The notes: generated from the letters alone by a model not told the origin. A DNA stretch of 64,000 nt from Arundinibacter roseus (GCF_004348825.1 NZ_SMJU01000001.1:124001-188000), one strand, 5' to 3'; positions 17,717 through 27,478 are shown, counted from the stretch's first letter. Numbers and translations are program-made.

Positions 17717-19705
17717 TTATTTATAGCTTCTTTGAGCAATTTTTATATTGTCGTACACGAGTTCTTCTTTGTGAAGTTCCCAGTTGCTTTCATCTTTAAA
17801 CTCCCAGGCAGATACATACATGAAGTTTTCGTCGTCCCGTAGTGCCTCGCCTTCTTCGGTTTGGTATTCTTCGCGGAAGTGACCTCCGCAGGACTCGTTA
17901 CGGTCGAGTGCATCGTGACACATCAGCTCGCCCAGTTCCAGGAAGTCAGCTACCCGGTTGGCTTTGTCCAGTTCAGGGTTAAAGGTGTTTTCTTCACCCA
18001 TGACCTTTACATCTTTCCAGAACTCCTTACGCAGCGCCTGAATTTCGGCAATAGCTTCTTTTAGTCCCTGCTCGTTGCGGGCCATTCCGCACTTGTCCCA
18101 CATGATTTTTCCCAGTTTCCGGTGGAAAGTCTCAGGAGACGTTTTACCCTGAATGGTAAGCAACTTTTTAATTTTCCCCTGAACTTCGGCTTCTACCTTC
18201 GCAAATTCTTCATGCTCGGTCGAAATAGCTCCCGTCCGGATTTCGCCGGCAAGGTAGGCCCCAATCGTATAAGGAATTACAAAATATCCATCGGCCAATC
18301 CCTGCATCAGGGCCGAAGCGCCCAGGCGGTTGGCGCCGTGATCCGAGAAGTTTGCTTCACCCAGGGCATACAAGCCCGGCACGGTGGTCATCAGGTTGTA
18401 ATCTACCCAAAGGCCGCCCATTGTATAGTGCACCGCCGGATAAATCCGCATCGGAACTTCGTAAGGATCTTCGCCGGTAATCTGCTTGTACATATCAAAC
18501 AGGTTGCCATATTTCTCCTTTACGACCGCTTTACCCAATTGCTGAATTAGCTCAGGAGTAGCATTTTCGATATTATTTTTATTAACCTCTCCCCGGCCGT
18601 ATCGCTCAATAGCAGCGGCATAGTCCAGGTAAACCGCCATTTTGGAAGGTCCTACACCATATCCGGCATCACAACGCTCTTTGGCTGCACGAGACGCAAT
18701 GTCACGAGGTACGAGGTTACCAAAAGCAGGATAGCGACGCTCGAGGTAGTAATCACGCTCTTCTTCCGGAATATCATTGCCGGGGCGGTTGTCATCTTTC
18801 TTTTTGGGTACCCAAATCCGACCATCGTTTCGGAGCGACTCCGACATCAGCGTCAGTTTGGATTGATGATCTCCCGATACAGGAATACAGGTTGGGTGAA
18901 TCTGCGTAAAGCAGGGGTTTCCAAAATAAGCGCCCCGCTTGTGCGCGCGCCATGCGGCAGTTACGTTACAGCCCATGGCATTGGTTGAAAGGTAAAATAC
19001 GTTTCCGTACCCACCTGTACATAACAAAACAGCGTGTGCTGAATGCCGTTCCAGTTCGCCCGTTACCAGATTGCGGACAATAATGCCCCGGCATTTGCCG
19101 TCGATATTGACCACGTCCAGCATTTCGTGACGGGTATACATCTTGACAGCTCCGATACCAACCTGCCGCTGCAAAGCTGAATAAGCTCCCAACAGTAACT
19201 GTTGGCCGGTTTGTCCGGCTGCATAAAATGTACGCTGTACCTGTACTCCACCAAACGAACGGTTGGAGAGCAATCCGCCGTACTCGCGGGCGAAAGGAAC
19301 ACCCTGCGCTACACATTGGTCAATGATACTGCCCGAAACTTCGGATAACCGGTAGACGTTGGCTTCGCGCGAGCGGTAGTCGCCCCCTTTTATAGTGTCA
19401 TAAAACAAGCGATAGATTGAATCGCCATCGTTCTGATAATTCTTGGCTGCATTAATTCCCCCCTGAGCGGCAATGGAGTGAGCCCGGCGTGGGGAATCCT
19501 GAAAGCAAAATGCTTTGACCTGATAGCCCAGCTCAGCCAGCGAAGCAGCGGCAGAAGCCCCGGCAAGGCCTGTACCAACGACGATTACCTCGATCCGGCG
19601 CTTGTTGGACGGATTGACCAACGGAACAGACGAGCGAAACTTGGTCCACTTGGTATCCAGCGGGCCGTCGGGGATTTTGGCATCTAAATGAGATGAAGTT
19701 GCCAT
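17717..19705 (-). CDS. sdhA: Succinate dehydrogenase/fumarate reductase flavoprotein subunit
   Basis: 662 residues, the long type found with single-subunit cytochrome b anchors. FAD binding: [12 protein letters not shown] (about 40-51), the covalent-flavin histidine region [15 protein letters not shown], then [15 protein letters not shown] and the substrate-site IHPTCIP. Late motifs include [22 protein letters not shown]. It oxidises succinate to fumarate or the reverse. Together with SdhB and the five-helix SdhC it forms a type B menaquinone-linked complex typical of Bacteroidota. It lies 31 bp after sdhC. Confidence 0.96.
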   Translation of the reverse strand: MATSSHLDAKIPDGPLDTKWTKFRSSVPLVNPSNKRRIEVIVVGTGLAGASAAASLAELGYQVKAFCFQDSPRRAHSIAAQGGINAAKNYQNDGDSIYRLFYDTIKGGDYRSREANVYRLSEVSGSIIDQCVAQGVPFAREYGGLLSNRSFGGVQVQRTFYAAGQTGQQLLLGAYSALQRQVGIGAVKMYTRHEMLDVVNIDGKCRGIIVRNLVTGELERHSAHAVLLCTGGYGNVFYLSTNAMGCNVTAAWRAHKRGAYFGNPCFTQIHPTCIPVSGDHQSKLTLMSESLRNDGRIWVPKKKDDNRPGNDIPEEERDYYLERRYPAFGNLVPRDIASRAAKERCDAGYGVGPSKMAVYLDYAAAIERYGRGEVNKNNIENATPELIQQLGKAVVKEKYGNLFDMYKQITGEDPYEVPMRIYPAVHYTMGGLWVDYNLMTTVPGLYALGEANFSDHGANRLGASALMQGLADGYFVIPYTIGAYLAGEIRTGAISTEHEEFAKVEAEVQGKIKKLLTIQGKTSPETFHRKLGKIMWDKCGMARNEQGLKEAIAEIQALRKEFWKDVKVMGEENTFNPELDKANRVADFLELGELMCHDALDRNESCGGHFREEYQTEEGEALRDDENFMYVSAWEFKDESNWELHKEELVYDNIKIAQRSYK

Positions 19706-19736
19706 TATATATTAGGGTTTAATGAATCAATTAATT

Positions 19737-20531
19737 TTATTGCATCAAATGTTGTACGAAAAAATAGATCGGCATGGCGGCAAAAGCCACCGGGATCAGG
19801 ATTGCAAACAGCCACACGCCCACAAAATCAAAAAGTGGGTTGTACTTGGGGTGATTGGCGCCCAAGGTTTGCATGGCACTTCTAAATCCGTGAATCAGGT
19901 GCAACGACACCGCAACCATTCCCAGCACATAGAACAAAACCAGCAAAGGGTTTGAGAATGCCTCCTGTGCTTCTACATACAAGTCTTTGACAATAATTGT
20001 TTTGGTGGTATTGTCATCATTCAGCTTTTCTTCCATTTTGCTGTTCAACACGAAGTCTGCGGGCATGTTTTCCGTGTTTACGACGGTTCCCTGCGCCAGA
20101 TCGATGGTGTAGCTTTTGTAGGGCAGATGGCCAAACTTGTACTCATACCAAAACTCGCTCATGTGAACAATAATGAAAACGAGCAGGACGGTACCCAGCA
20201 CAGCCATGTTTCGGCTCGACCAGCTACTTTGATTATTGATCCTGGCGTAATTGGTGGTTCCACGTGCTTTCCGGTTAACGTAAGCCAGGTAAAACCCGTA
20301 AAACGCATGGATCAAAATGAAGGCATACAAACCATACGAAATGGTCTTAATCAGTGGGTTAGTGGTCATAAAGACCGTGTACATGTTAAAAGCCAACCCT
20401 TCGTCCGATTTAAAAAGCTGCAGGTTGCCGACAGCATGAACGATCAGAAAAGTACATAGAAAAAGGCCCGTAAGAGCCACAATTAGTTTTTTACCAATAG
20501 AACTTGATAACGTTTGTGTTAGCCACGACAT
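19737..20531 (-). CDS. sdhC: Succinate dehydrogenase/fumarate reductase cytochrome b subunit
   Basis: 264 residues with five predicted membrane helices, the type B (di-haem) anchor. Candidate haem-ligand histidines lie in separate helices: FLIVHAVGN, FILIHAFYGF, FIIVHMSEFW and VSLHLIHGF. A soluble loop of about 45 residues between helices 3 and 4 is longer than the Wolinella type. It holds the complex in the membrane and exchanges electrons with menaquinone. It is the first gene of the operon, 44 bp from the predicted transcription start. Confidence 0.93.
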   Translation of the reverse strand: MSWLTQTLSSSIGKKLIVALTGLFLCTFLIVHAVGNLQLFKSDEGLAFNMYTVFMTTNPLIKTISYGLYAFILIHAFYGFYLAYVNRKARGTTNYARINNQSSWSSRNMAVLGTVLLVFIIVHMSEFWYEYKFGHLPYKSYTIDLAQGTVVNTENMPADFVLNSKMEEKLNDDNTTKTIIVKDLYVEAQEAFSNPLLVLFYVLGMVAVSLHLIHGFRSAMQTLGANHPKYNPLFDFVGVWLFAILIPVAFAAMPIYFFVQHLMQ

Positions 20532-20581
20532 AGCAAAACGCGTTAAAATTTGTGCAATAAATAGATGAGATTATAACCTTT

Positions 20582-20613
20582 CAAAGGTACACGACAAACC
20601 TGTCCGACACAAT
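20582..20613 (-). promoter_or_regulatory. Promoter of sdhCAB
   Basis: On the minus strand ATTG (one change from TTTG) is followed after 20 bp by TACCTTTG, which matches TAnnTTTG exactly. Confidence 0.65.
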
Positions 20614-20830
20614 AAAAGCCTTTCTATTTTGCACAATTGCCAATTATTTATAATGATTTTAAGTTTTTGAGGAATTAACAGTTTGTACAAAATAATTGTT
20701 TGGTTTGTGCACGGACTCAAAAGCGAGTTTTTACCAGAAATCGGTATATTCACTTTTGCAGGGAATAAATACATATTTTTTCCCTGCTTGTTCGTTCAAA
20801 TGTATATTGAAACCGTTAAGCAGCCTTCCC

Positions 20831-23728
20831 ATGCGCCCACTACTACGTTTTATATTTTTTTCACTCTCTTTTCTTTTACTTGTCTCTCAGGCACAGGCTA
20901 CGCACGTAAGAGCCGGTGAGATTACAGCACGGCGAATCTCGACGACTTCCCTGACTTACGAAATAACTTTTACCGGATATTTTGATTTACAGAACGGCAG
21001 ACCCGCGGCTGATGCGCAGGTAGACGTCCAGTTTTTTGTGGGCAGCACCGGGCCAATCGTCGTGCCAAGGCTGTTACCTATTGCCGAAATTGGAAATAAT
21101 ACTTCTCGAAACGAATATACATTTACCTACACCTTCCCGGCTCCGGGACGATTTGACATTTCGGTAAATCTTGACAAACGAAATAATAATGTACTTAACA
21201 TTGGTCCTCCACCTACTCAGGAGCTTAGTTTTTATATAAAAAGTACATTGGTCATTAATGCGAGCCTTGGCCAAAACCGCACGCCTGTGCTGCTGAATGC
21301 GCCTATTGATCTGGCAGCAGTCGGACAGCGTTACATACACAATCCGGGCGCTTTTGATGCCGACGGCGACAGCCTTGCCTATCGTTTGGTAATTCCTCAG
21401 CAGGGAATTGCGGGCAGGCCCAACGGCAGCAATGTCCAGTATGCTGACCCCAATCAGGTGCAACCCGCCGGTCCTACCGAAAATGGCACCTTTCCGCCAA
21501 CATTCGGTATTGATGCTCTCACCGGTGATCTCACCTGGGACGCTCCCTCCGTGCCCGGTTTTTATAACGTAGCGTTCGTAGTAGAAGAATGGCGAAACGG
21601 CATCAAAATCGGAGAAATTGTGCGCGATATGCAGATTATCGTAGTAGAAGCCCGCAACGACCGCCCCCGGCTCGATTCTATTCCTGACCTGTGTGTAGAA
21701 GCCGGATCCTTGATTCAGCAGGCTATTAGAGCCACTGATAAAAACGGAGATCGCCTTATTTTGACTACAAGTGGCGGGGTTTATCGGGCCGATCTGATTG
21801 ATCCGCAGGTGGCAATTTTCCAGCCCAATCAACCTCCGAATCCATTGGGCGAAGCGGGCGGTGTATTCAGGTGGCAAACCAGTTGCGACCATATCCGGCT
21901 GGAACCTTACGATGTATTATTTAAGGTAGAAGATAATGCGGGGCCTAACTTTCCTAATCCCAATTTATTCAGAAAACTAGTTGATATTAAATCTTTCCGA
22001 ATTCAGGTATATGGCCCCAAGCCCCAAAACCTGACGGCTGAACCAATCGCTGATGCGGCCGGACGGGCCTTTCGCCTAACCTGGGATCCGTACCAATGCC
22101 AGATACCGGGTGCCCAAATCGTCATTTATCGCAAAGAAGGATGTTCTGATTTTGAGGCAAATGCCTGTCAGCCTGGTCTGCCTGTTTCGTTGGGCTATCA
22201 GGAAGTAGGGCGGGTAGCGGTGGGTGCTATCAGCTATGTAGATAACAATGATGATCAGGGGCTTCGCCGGGGTGTACTGTATAGCTACCGTCTCGTGGTG
22301 GAGTTTCCGCGTCCGGGTTCTAACATAAATGAGCCGGGCTATCTGAATGGCGGCGGCAGTAGTTTACCGTCTTCCGAATTTTGCCTGGATTTGCCTCTGC
22401 TTATTCCGGTAATTACAAACGTAACCGTAGACTCAACCGGTACTACAAACGGACAAATTACGATCAAATGGACTCGGCCCATTGGTCTTTCCCCTGACGC
22501 CCTTAACGGCCCTTCACAGTATCGGCTTTTCCGCGCAGTGGGTCTTACCGGCACTGACTATACACAGATTGCAACGATCAATACACAGCTAGTACCCGGC
22601 GCTGCTGATACTCTTTTTGTAGATAGAAATCTCAACACAACCCAAAATGCTTATCGGTATCGTCTGGAATATTATTTTACTGAAAATAATGCGCTGGTCA
22701 AACTTGATGACGGCGAACCCGCAAGCAGCGTCCGACTGGAACAGGGCAATGCGGAATCCCGACAAATACGATTGCAGTGGACGGCCAATGTGCCGTGGAT
22801 GAACACCAACCAAAGGCACAAGGTGTATCGCGAAGACCCTGCCAACCCAGGTGTATTTAATCAAATTGCAGAAGTACCCGTACAAGGCCCCGAAACGTTT
22901 TCATACATTGATGACGGCACCGACCGATTTGCGGCAGACGGTGATATTTCGTTGCAACTATCTGCCGATTCGACCTATTGCTACAAAGTAGAAACGGTTG
23001 GAACCTACGGGAATAATCGAATTCGTCCGGCTATACTTTTGAATCTTTCCCAAATTATTTGCGTCACACCGCTCGATACCATCCGCCCCTGCCCACCAGT
23101 GCTAAGCCTTGACACCCTGGATTGTGCTACTCTGGAACCTGATGCGTACTGTGACCAAACAACATTTACCAATAATTTATCGTGGATTTATCCGGCTCAG
23201 AACGCTCAAAATGAAGAGTGCGATCCTAATATTGTTCAGTATAACATTTATTACGCACGCTTCGCCGATGAGCAACCTGCCTTGCTCACATCCGTAGTGC
23301 CCCCTCCTACGCCACCCTCTACGACCTTTGCTCATACGGGCCTGACGTCTTTTGCCGGATGCTATGTGGTAACGGCTGTCAATCGTTTTGGAAATGAAAG
23401 TGCGCCCAGTAATTTGGTATGCAAAGACAACTGTCCGCAGTTTGCATTGCCAAACGTATTTACTCCCAATGGTGATGGACGAAACGACGTATTCCAACCG
23501 CTGAATTGTCCTGCCTTTGTCGAATCTGTTGAATTCAGAGTCTTTAATCGCTGGGGAGTGAAAGTGTTTGAGACAACTGATCTGGGTATTAACTGGAACG
23601 GTAAAACCAACGGTGGGCAAGACCTCGCCGCCGGACAGTACTACTACGAAGCGATTGTTACGTTCACATCAGTAAACCGCCCCTCGGAACCGTTGGTGTT
23701 GAAAGGCTGGATTCAACTTTTGCGCTAG
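20831..23728 (+). CDS. Large secreted surface protein with gliding-motility (type IX) C-terminal domain
   Basis: 965 residues from the ATG at 20831, where a clean signal peptide (LLRFIFFSLSFLLLVSQAQA) begins; the frame extends 45 codons upstream without one. The mature region starts THVRAGEITARR, typical of these proteins, and has an Ig/cadherin-like part (DADGDSLAYRL), fibronectin-like modules with YRLYR/YSYRLVVEF patterns, then the CHU/gliding C-terminal domain: NVFTPNGDGRNDVFQP, FRVFNRWGVKVFET, WNGKTNGGQDLAAGQYYY. That domain sends proteins through type IX secretion and anchors them to the surface. The adhesin or matrix role is an inference. Confidence 0.9.
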   Translation: MRPLLRFIFFSLSFLLLVSQAQATHVRAGEITARRISTTSLTYEITFTGYFDLQNGRPAADAQVDVQFFVGSTGPIVVPRLLPIAEIGNNTSRNEYTFTYTFPAPGRFDISVNLDKRNNNVLNIGPPPTQELSFYIKSTLVINASLGQNRTPVLLNAPIDLAAVGQRYIHNPGAFDADGDSLAYRLVIPQQGIAGRPNGSNVQYADPNQVQPAGPTENGTFPPTFGIDALTGDLTWDAPSVPGFYNVAFVVEEWRNGIKIGEIVRDMQIIVVEARNDRPRLDSIPDLCVEAGSLIQQAIRATDKNGDRLILTTSGGVYRADLIDPQVAIFQPNQPPNPLGEAGGVFRWQTSCDHIRLEPYDVLFKVEDNAGPNFPNPNLFRKLVDIKSFRIQVYGPKPQNLTAEPIADAAGRAFRLTWDPYQCQIPGAQIVIYRKEGCSDFEANACQPGLPVSLGYQEVGRVAVGAISYVDNNDDQGLRRGVLYSYRLVVEFPRPGSNINEPGYLNGGGSSLPSSEFCLDLPLLIPVITNVTVDSTGTTNGQITIKWTRPIGLSPDALNGPSQYRLFRAVGLTGTDYTQIATINTQLVPGAADTLFVDRNLNTTQNAYRYRLEYYFTENNALVKLDDGEPASSVRLEQGNAESRQIRLQWTANVPWMNTNQRHKVYREDPANPGVFNQIAEVPVQGPETFSYIDDGTDRFAADGDISLQLSADSTYCYKVETVGTYGNNRIRPAILLNLSQIICVTPLDTIRPCPPVLSLDTLDCATLEPDAYCDQTTFTNNLSWIYPAQNAQNEECDPNIVQYNIYYARFADEQPALLTSVVPPPTPPSTTFAHTGLTSFAGCYVVTAVNRFGNESAPSNLVCKDNCPQFALPNVFTPNGDGRNDVFQPLNCPAFVESVEFRVFNRWGVKVFETTDLGINWNGKTNGGQDLAAGQYYYEAIVTFTSVNRPSEPLVLKGWIQLLR

Positions 23729-23731
23729 CTC

Positions 23732-24121
23732 ATGAACGTTGTCTATTTTGATGGAGTCTGTAATCTGTGCAATAGTGCCGTCAACTTTTTGATTGATCGG
23801 GATAAAAAAAAGCGGCTATCTTTTGCATCCCTTCAATCGGAAGCAGGCGTAGCAATTTTACGAAAGCAAGGTTTACCGACCGATACCTATGACAGTTTTC
23901 TGTTCCTGAAAGGAGATCAACTCTATACAAAATCGGATGCGGTACTTGAAGTGGTCCGTATCCTGGGTAGCGGCTGGCAACTGCTGTATATCTTTAAAGT
24001 AATTCCCCGCACTTTACGTGACCCGCTCTATACATGGGTTGCGGCCCGACGGTACCGGTGGTTTGGAAAACGAGCGGAATGCCGCCTGCCTACTCCGGAG
24101 CTGCGGGCAAGGTTCCTGTGA
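23732..24121 (+). CDS. DCC-family thiol-disulfide oxidoreductase-like protein (DUF393)
   Basis: 129 residues, single domain. It begins VYFDGVCNLCNSAVNFLIDRD, giving the DxxCxxC motif of the family, and contains FASLQS and the C-terminal RYRWFGKR. The two cysteines suggest a thioredoxin-like redox role, although no member has a firm function. It starts 3 bp after the stop codon of the surface protein, so the two are on one transcript, ending at the hairpin at 24163. Confidence 0.9.
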   Translation: MNVVYFDGVCNLCNSAVNFLIDRDKKKRLSFASLQSEAGVAILRKQGLPTDTYDSFLFLKGDQLYTKSDAVLEVVRILGSGWQLLYIFKVIPRTLRDPLYTWVAARRYRWFGKRAECRLPTPELRARFL

Positions 24122-24162
24122 AGCGCTTATTTCCTGAATTGCCCCGTAATGCTTTTCTTTGT

Positions 24163-24193
24163 AGCCCGATTCACCTTGAATCGGGCTTTTTTT
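24163..24193 (+). terminator. Rho-independent terminator
   Basis: An 11-bp perfect stem (AGCCCGATTCA and complement) with a CCT loop and seven T's, after the DCC gene. Confidence 0.9.
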
Positions 24194-24234
24194 GAATTCA
24201 ATACGTACAAATTTCTTTAACCAGTCATCAATCT

Positions 24235-25110
24235 ATGAACGCATACGTTTTTCCGGGTCAGGGTTCACAATTTCAGGGAATGGGAGCCGAACTATACAAA
24301 ACCACTCCCCTGGCCAAAGAATTATTTGACAGAGCTAATGAAATCCTGGGGTTTGACCTCGTCCGTACGATGTTTGAAGGAACCGACGAAGACCTCAAAC
24401 AGACCAATGTTACCCAACCCGCCATTTTTCTACATTCGGTAGCTCTTGCGAAGGTTACGCCCGACTTCCAGCCTGATATGGTAGCGGGACATTCCCTTGG
24501 CGAGTTTTCGGCACTAGTTGCGGCGGGTGGTATTTCTTTTGATGATGGACTTCGGTTGGTGGCACAACGTGCCGACGCTATGCAGAAGGCCTGTGAGCTC
24601 CGCCCCTCCACAATGGCCGCAATTTTGGGACTTCCTGATGCCATTATTGAAGAAATCTGCGCATCAATAAAGGATGATGTGGTCGTTCCGGCAAATTTTA
24701 ATTGCCCGGGACAAGTCGTAATTTCTGGTACAGTTGAGGGTGTGCAACTCGCCTGCGAAAAACTAAAAGCAGCCGGCGCAAAGCGGGCATTGATCCTTCA
24801 GGTTGGGGGTGCTTTTCACTCTCCGCTGATGGAACCTGCCCGCGAAGAACTCGCCGGAGCCATTGCACGAACGGCATTTACTACGCCTCAATGCCCTATT
24901 TATCAAAATGTTACTGCTATGCCTTCACAAGACATAGACGTTATTAAAACTAATCTTATTGCCCAACTCACGGCCCCTGTTCGCTGGACGCAGTCGGTAG
25001 AAAAAATGGTACAGGATGGTGCCACGCATTTCATTGAATGCGGACCCGGGAAGGTACTACAAGGACTGGTAAAAAAGATTTCGACGGGTATTGAAACAGC
25101 AGGATTATAA
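24235..25110 (+). CDS. fabD: Malonyl-CoA:acyl carrier protein transacylase
   Basis: 291 residues. FPGQGSQFQGMG at the N-terminus forms the oxyanion loop; the nucleophile Ser is in AGHSLGEFSALVA (about 88), QKACELR-type Arg follows near 118, and the catalytic His lies in GGAFHSPLMEPA (about 198). It moves malonyl groups from CoA to ACP to start each round of fatty-acid elongation. It is located 10 kb from the acpP-fabF pair and is transcribed alone. Confidence 0.95.
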   Translation: MNAYVFPGQGSQFQGMGAELYKTTPLAKELFDRANEILGFDLVRTMFEGTDEDLKQTNVTQPAIFLHSVALAKVTPDFQPDMVAGHSLGEFSALVAAGGISFDDGLRLVAQRADAMQKACELRPSTMAAILGLPDAIIEEICASIKDDVVVPANFNCPGQVVISGTVEGVQLACEKLKAAGAKRALILQVGGAFHSPLMEPAREELAGAIARTAFTTPQCPIYQNVTAMPSQDIDVIKTNLIAQLTAPVRWTQSVEKMVQDGATHFIECGPGKVLQGLVKKISTGIETAGL

Positions 25111-25127
25111 TTTTTTTTCAATTAATA

Positions 25128-25159
25128 CTTGACAGGCAATTCCAATAATACTACTTTTG
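25128..25159 (+). promoter_or_regulatory. Promoter of the tRNA-Gln gene
   Basis: CTTG (25128-25131) is followed after 20 bp by TACTTTTG (25152-25159), an exact TAnnTTTG. The tRNA begins 22 bp further on. Confidence 0.6.
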
Positions 25160-25181
25160 CACCACTATTTAATTGAATGAT

Positions 25182-25252
25182 TGGCAGGTGGTGTAAAGGT
25201 AGCACAGGAGATTTTGGTTCTCTTAGTCAGGGTTCGAATCCTTGCCCGCCAA
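25182..25252 (+). tRNA. tRNA-Gln (anticodon UUG)
   Basis: 71 nt cloverleaf: acceptor TGGCAGG / CCCGCCA, D arm GTGT/GCAC, anticodon stem GGAGA/TCTCT with loop TTTTGGT (anticodon TTG at the 34-36 position), and T arm CAGGG-TTCGAAT-CCTTG. U1:A72 is typical of tRNA-Gln. CCA is not encoded. The acceptor has an A5-C68 mismatch in this reading. It is followed by a strong terminator. Confidence 0.93.
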
Positions 25253-25263
25253 CGGAATGCCCC

Positions 25264-25300
25264 AAAAACCTCGTTTACGCACTGTAAACGAGGTTTTTTT
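25264..25300 (+). terminator. Terminator of tRNA-Gln
   Basis: A perfect 15-bp stem AAAAACCTCGTTTAC with a GCACT loop and seven T's. Confidence 0.92.
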
Positions 25301-25311
25301 ACGTTGCAATA

Positions 25312-25387
25312 TCTTCCCAATTTACAACAGGGGCCATTTGTGGCCACTTTTATACGTATTACTTCCCAGTCTCTTCCCAATTTACAG
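25312..25387. repeat. Pair of 15-bp direct repeats downstream of tRNA-Gln
   Basis: TCTTCCCAATTTACA occurs at about 25312 and again at about 25372, with a third partial TTCCCA between. The copies sit 60 bp apart, within 140 bp of the 3' end of a tRNA gene, the usual place for integration sites. No integrase gene is present. The resemblance to arm-type binding sites is only suggestive. Confidence 0.6.
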
Positions 25388-25431
25388 GCATACAAAAAAC
25401 CAGTTCAAGCGCTATATCACATACCTACAAA

Positions 25432-25953
25432 TCAAAATTCAATACTATCGCCCACTTGAATATCATGTAAATCGCAATATCCGGCATTTACCTCTACTAC
25501 ATATTGTGCCTCGCCCAGCGATGGGAGACTTTCTTCCGAAAAGGGTTGAGCATTTTTTTGAATGGAAACTATTTTCCGGGCCTGATCTACATAAATTATA
25601 TCCAATGGCATTTGGGTATTTTTCATCCAAAATGCCTGTGGTTCGGCACGCTCAAAAATAAACAACATGCCCGTGGAGTCTGGCAGGTAGGGCCGGTACA
25701 TCAATCCTTTGGCGCGCTCAGCTTCATTTTCAGCAATTTCAACATCAATTTTTTTTAGAACCCTTCCATCCCGAACAAAGCGCAGTTCGCCTTCTTTTAC
25801 AAATACAGGATCGTTGGTCTTAGCCGTTTCGGAATCACCAGAAGAAGGCTCATTCCTGTCCTTTTTAAGGAACGGAACTAAAACATACCCAAGACCGCCA
25901 ATGATAAAAACGGTTAGCAAAATATAAGCAAAGTAAGACTGTTTGGTACGCAT
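25432..25953 (-). CDS. DUF192 protein with N-terminal membrane anchor
   Basis: 173 residues. A single transmembrane segment (about 8-28, AYILLTVFIIGGLGYVLVPF) leads into a short charged linker and then a DUF192 domain: AERAKGLMYRP, GMLFIF, FWMKNTQMPLDIIYVD, YVVEVNAGYC. DUF192 folds as a small beta barrel; its function is unknown in bacteria and archaea. It faces the periplasm if the anchor is a normal N-in helix. Full-length. Confidence 0.9.
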   Translation of the reverse strand: MRTKQSYFAYILLTVFIIGGLGYVLVPFLKKDRNEPSSGDSETAKTNDPVFVKEGELRFVRDGRVLKKIDVEIAENEAERAKGLMYRPYLPDSTGMLFIFERAEPQAFWMKNTQMPLDIIYVDQARKIVSIQKNAQPFSEESLPSLGEAQYVVEVNAGYCDLHDIQVGDSIEF

Positions 25954-26381
25954 ACGTATATAATTAGAAAATTCTCAATCAAAAATTTAAGCATTTGATT
26001 ATCAATAGTTTGAATTTATTTAAAGCCTGAAAAGTTCATTGAAGGTTGTAGGATAATCAATATTTTGCGTTTAAGGTATGAACATTACCTACAATATTCC
26101 AGGCAAAATCTTACACCCTAATCAGTACGATTCATACATGATTGACTTCATGTGTATCAACTACTTTCGCACCTCAATTTGAAAAATGACTTCGTTTTAT
26201 TGAAACAGAACGTCTGCTTTATCGCTCCTGAAATAAAAATTGAACTATAAAAAACTACTTCGGGCAAGGGAATATAACGTTTATCTTCAAGGCAATAGTT
26301 GAACCAGTGTGGAGAAAGCAAAGAGCTCCTTTTAAAGAATCACCTGATAATCAAATAATTAATTTACTCAGACCACGGACA
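25954..26381. other. AT-rich intergenic stretch
   Basis: About 430 bp without a plausible gene. Base composition is clearly more A/T-rich than the flanking genes. A short inverted repeat AGGTA-N7-TACCT lies at 26074-26090. I see no other signal. Confidence 0.6.
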
Positions 26382-27110
26382 TCATCTCTTAATTCGATAC
26401 AAGTAGGGCGCTTTGTTTGATGCTCCTGTGTATTTTTTCTCCAAACGCTCCAAAACCTTCAAATCTAAAATTTTCTTCTGAAAGTTATTTCGGGCGTAGG
26501 TCTCTTCAAAAATGGTTTCGTACAAATCCTGTACCTCCTTCATCGTAAAGGATTCGGGCAGAAGGTTTAGCACAATACTATTTGTGTTAAGATTTAATCG
26601 TAAAGATTCGAGCGCTTTGTTAATCATTTCCGCATGATCCATCATCAGGACCGGTAGCTCGTGTACATTGTACCACTCCATTGATTCGTCCAAGGCTGTT
26701 TTTTTTGGTGTAACTTTATTAATATCTACCAAAGCGTAGTAACCCAAAGAAACAAATCGGTTGGTAAGCCATTCAAAATCTGCCTTCGAAAGTGTCATTT
26801 CACCGATAAAATGCTCCTGATTGAGCTCTATCACTTCTTCCAGAAATTCTCTGTTAGTCCGGTTTGCCTGACCAAAGTTTTTAAAATGCGCCAGAAAGAT
26901 GTTTGACATGCCCGTTCGTTCTTCCAGAATCCGATGCGCTGCTTCGTCTATCCCTTCTTTTTGAAGAATAAATCCGCCCGGTAGCGCATAGAAATTTCCT
27001 TTAAAATTCAACTTCGAAACCAATATTTTAAGCGTTCGTTCCTGATAGCCAACTATCACACAGTCAATGGCAAGCTGGGGAATATATGTTTGATTATTGA
27101 ATAGATTCAT
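26382..27110 (-). CDS. NrtR/AraR-type transcriptional regulator (NUDIX sensor plus winged helix)
   Basis: 242 residues. The N-terminal 150 form a NUDIX fold, with the box region GGFILQKEGIDEAAHRILEE; two conserved glutamates of the REUxEExGU core are replaced (Ile and Arg), so hydrolysis is unlikely and the domain probably binds a small ligand. The C-terminal part (VLNLLPESFTMKEVQDLYE and the YARNNFQKKILD helix) is the winged-helix DNA-binding domain of this family. In Bacteroidota such proteins repress sugar genes. It is divergent from the esterase gene, and a palindrome over that gene's promoter is its likely target. Confidence 0.85.
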   Translation of the reverse strand: MNLFNNQTYIPQLAIDCVIVGYQERTLKILVSKLNFKGNFYALPGGFILQKEGIDEAAHRILEERTGMSNIFLAHFKNFGQANRTNREFLEEVIELNQEHFIGEMTLSKADFEWLTNRFVSLGYYALVDINKVTPKKTALDESMEWYNVHELPVLMMDHAEMINKALESLRLNLNTNSIVLNLLPESFTMKEVQDLYETIFEETYARNNFQKKILDLKVLERLEKKYTGASNKAPYLYRIKR

Positions 27111-27312
27111 CAGAAATACGGCAATAAGTATTTAAGCAAAATTATATTAGGTTTATAAGTATCACAAAGTATTGATTTACAACAACATAATCCCTAATGA
27201 CTAATAACCTAATAGCTAACAACTACTTATGGTTTAAGTAAAGGTACTCCTCCTCCTTAAAAAACACCATTTGCATTTTATAAATATTCAAAGAAAAAAT
27301 AGTTAAAAACTT

Positions 27313-27336
27313 TATTGTCTATTTTTGTAGACTATA
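27313..27336. promoter_or_regulatory. Candidate operator palindrome of the NUDIX regulator
   Basis: TATTGTCTA and TAGACTATA form an inverted repeat (8 of 9 positions) around a 6-bp spacer. The -33 element of the downstream promoter lies inside the spacer, so bound protein would block RNA polymerase. Specific binding is an inference from position. Confidence 0.6.
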
Positions 27337-27356
27337 TACAAATCTCCTTACCTTTG
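27324..27356 (+). promoter_or_regulatory. Promoter of the esterase gene
   Basis: TTTG (27324-27327), 21-bp spacer, TACCTTTG (27349-27356): an exact fit to TTTG/TAnnTTTG. The start codon is 123 bp downstream, giving a long 5' leader. Confidence 0.75.
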
Positions 27357-27478
27357 TTTTATAAAATATAAAATTAAAGCTAAGGACTCACCAACCAACT
27401 AATAAAGAAAGCAGACATCCTTCCCGACACGCTATTTTTCAGCATTACTTCCATGATTTTTTATAAGCAACTAGATAC

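Larger units (their letters stand above)
27111..27478. other. Divergent regulatory region between the NUDIX regulator and the esterase
   Basis: 368 bp, strongly A/T-rich. It holds the palindrome at 27313-27336 and the promoter at 27324-27356; the remaining bases have no recognisable gene. An ORF start upstream of the esterase is not supported. Confidence 0.7.

Noticed and set aside
21074-21892. 272-residue minus-strand frame inside the gliding-type protein
   Set aside because: It overlaps a clearly coding gene on the opposite strand and has no recognisable domain.
25253-25459. Integrase or phage remnant after tRNA-Gln
   Set aside because: Neither strand shows a tyrosine-recombinase motif; only short direct repeats remain.
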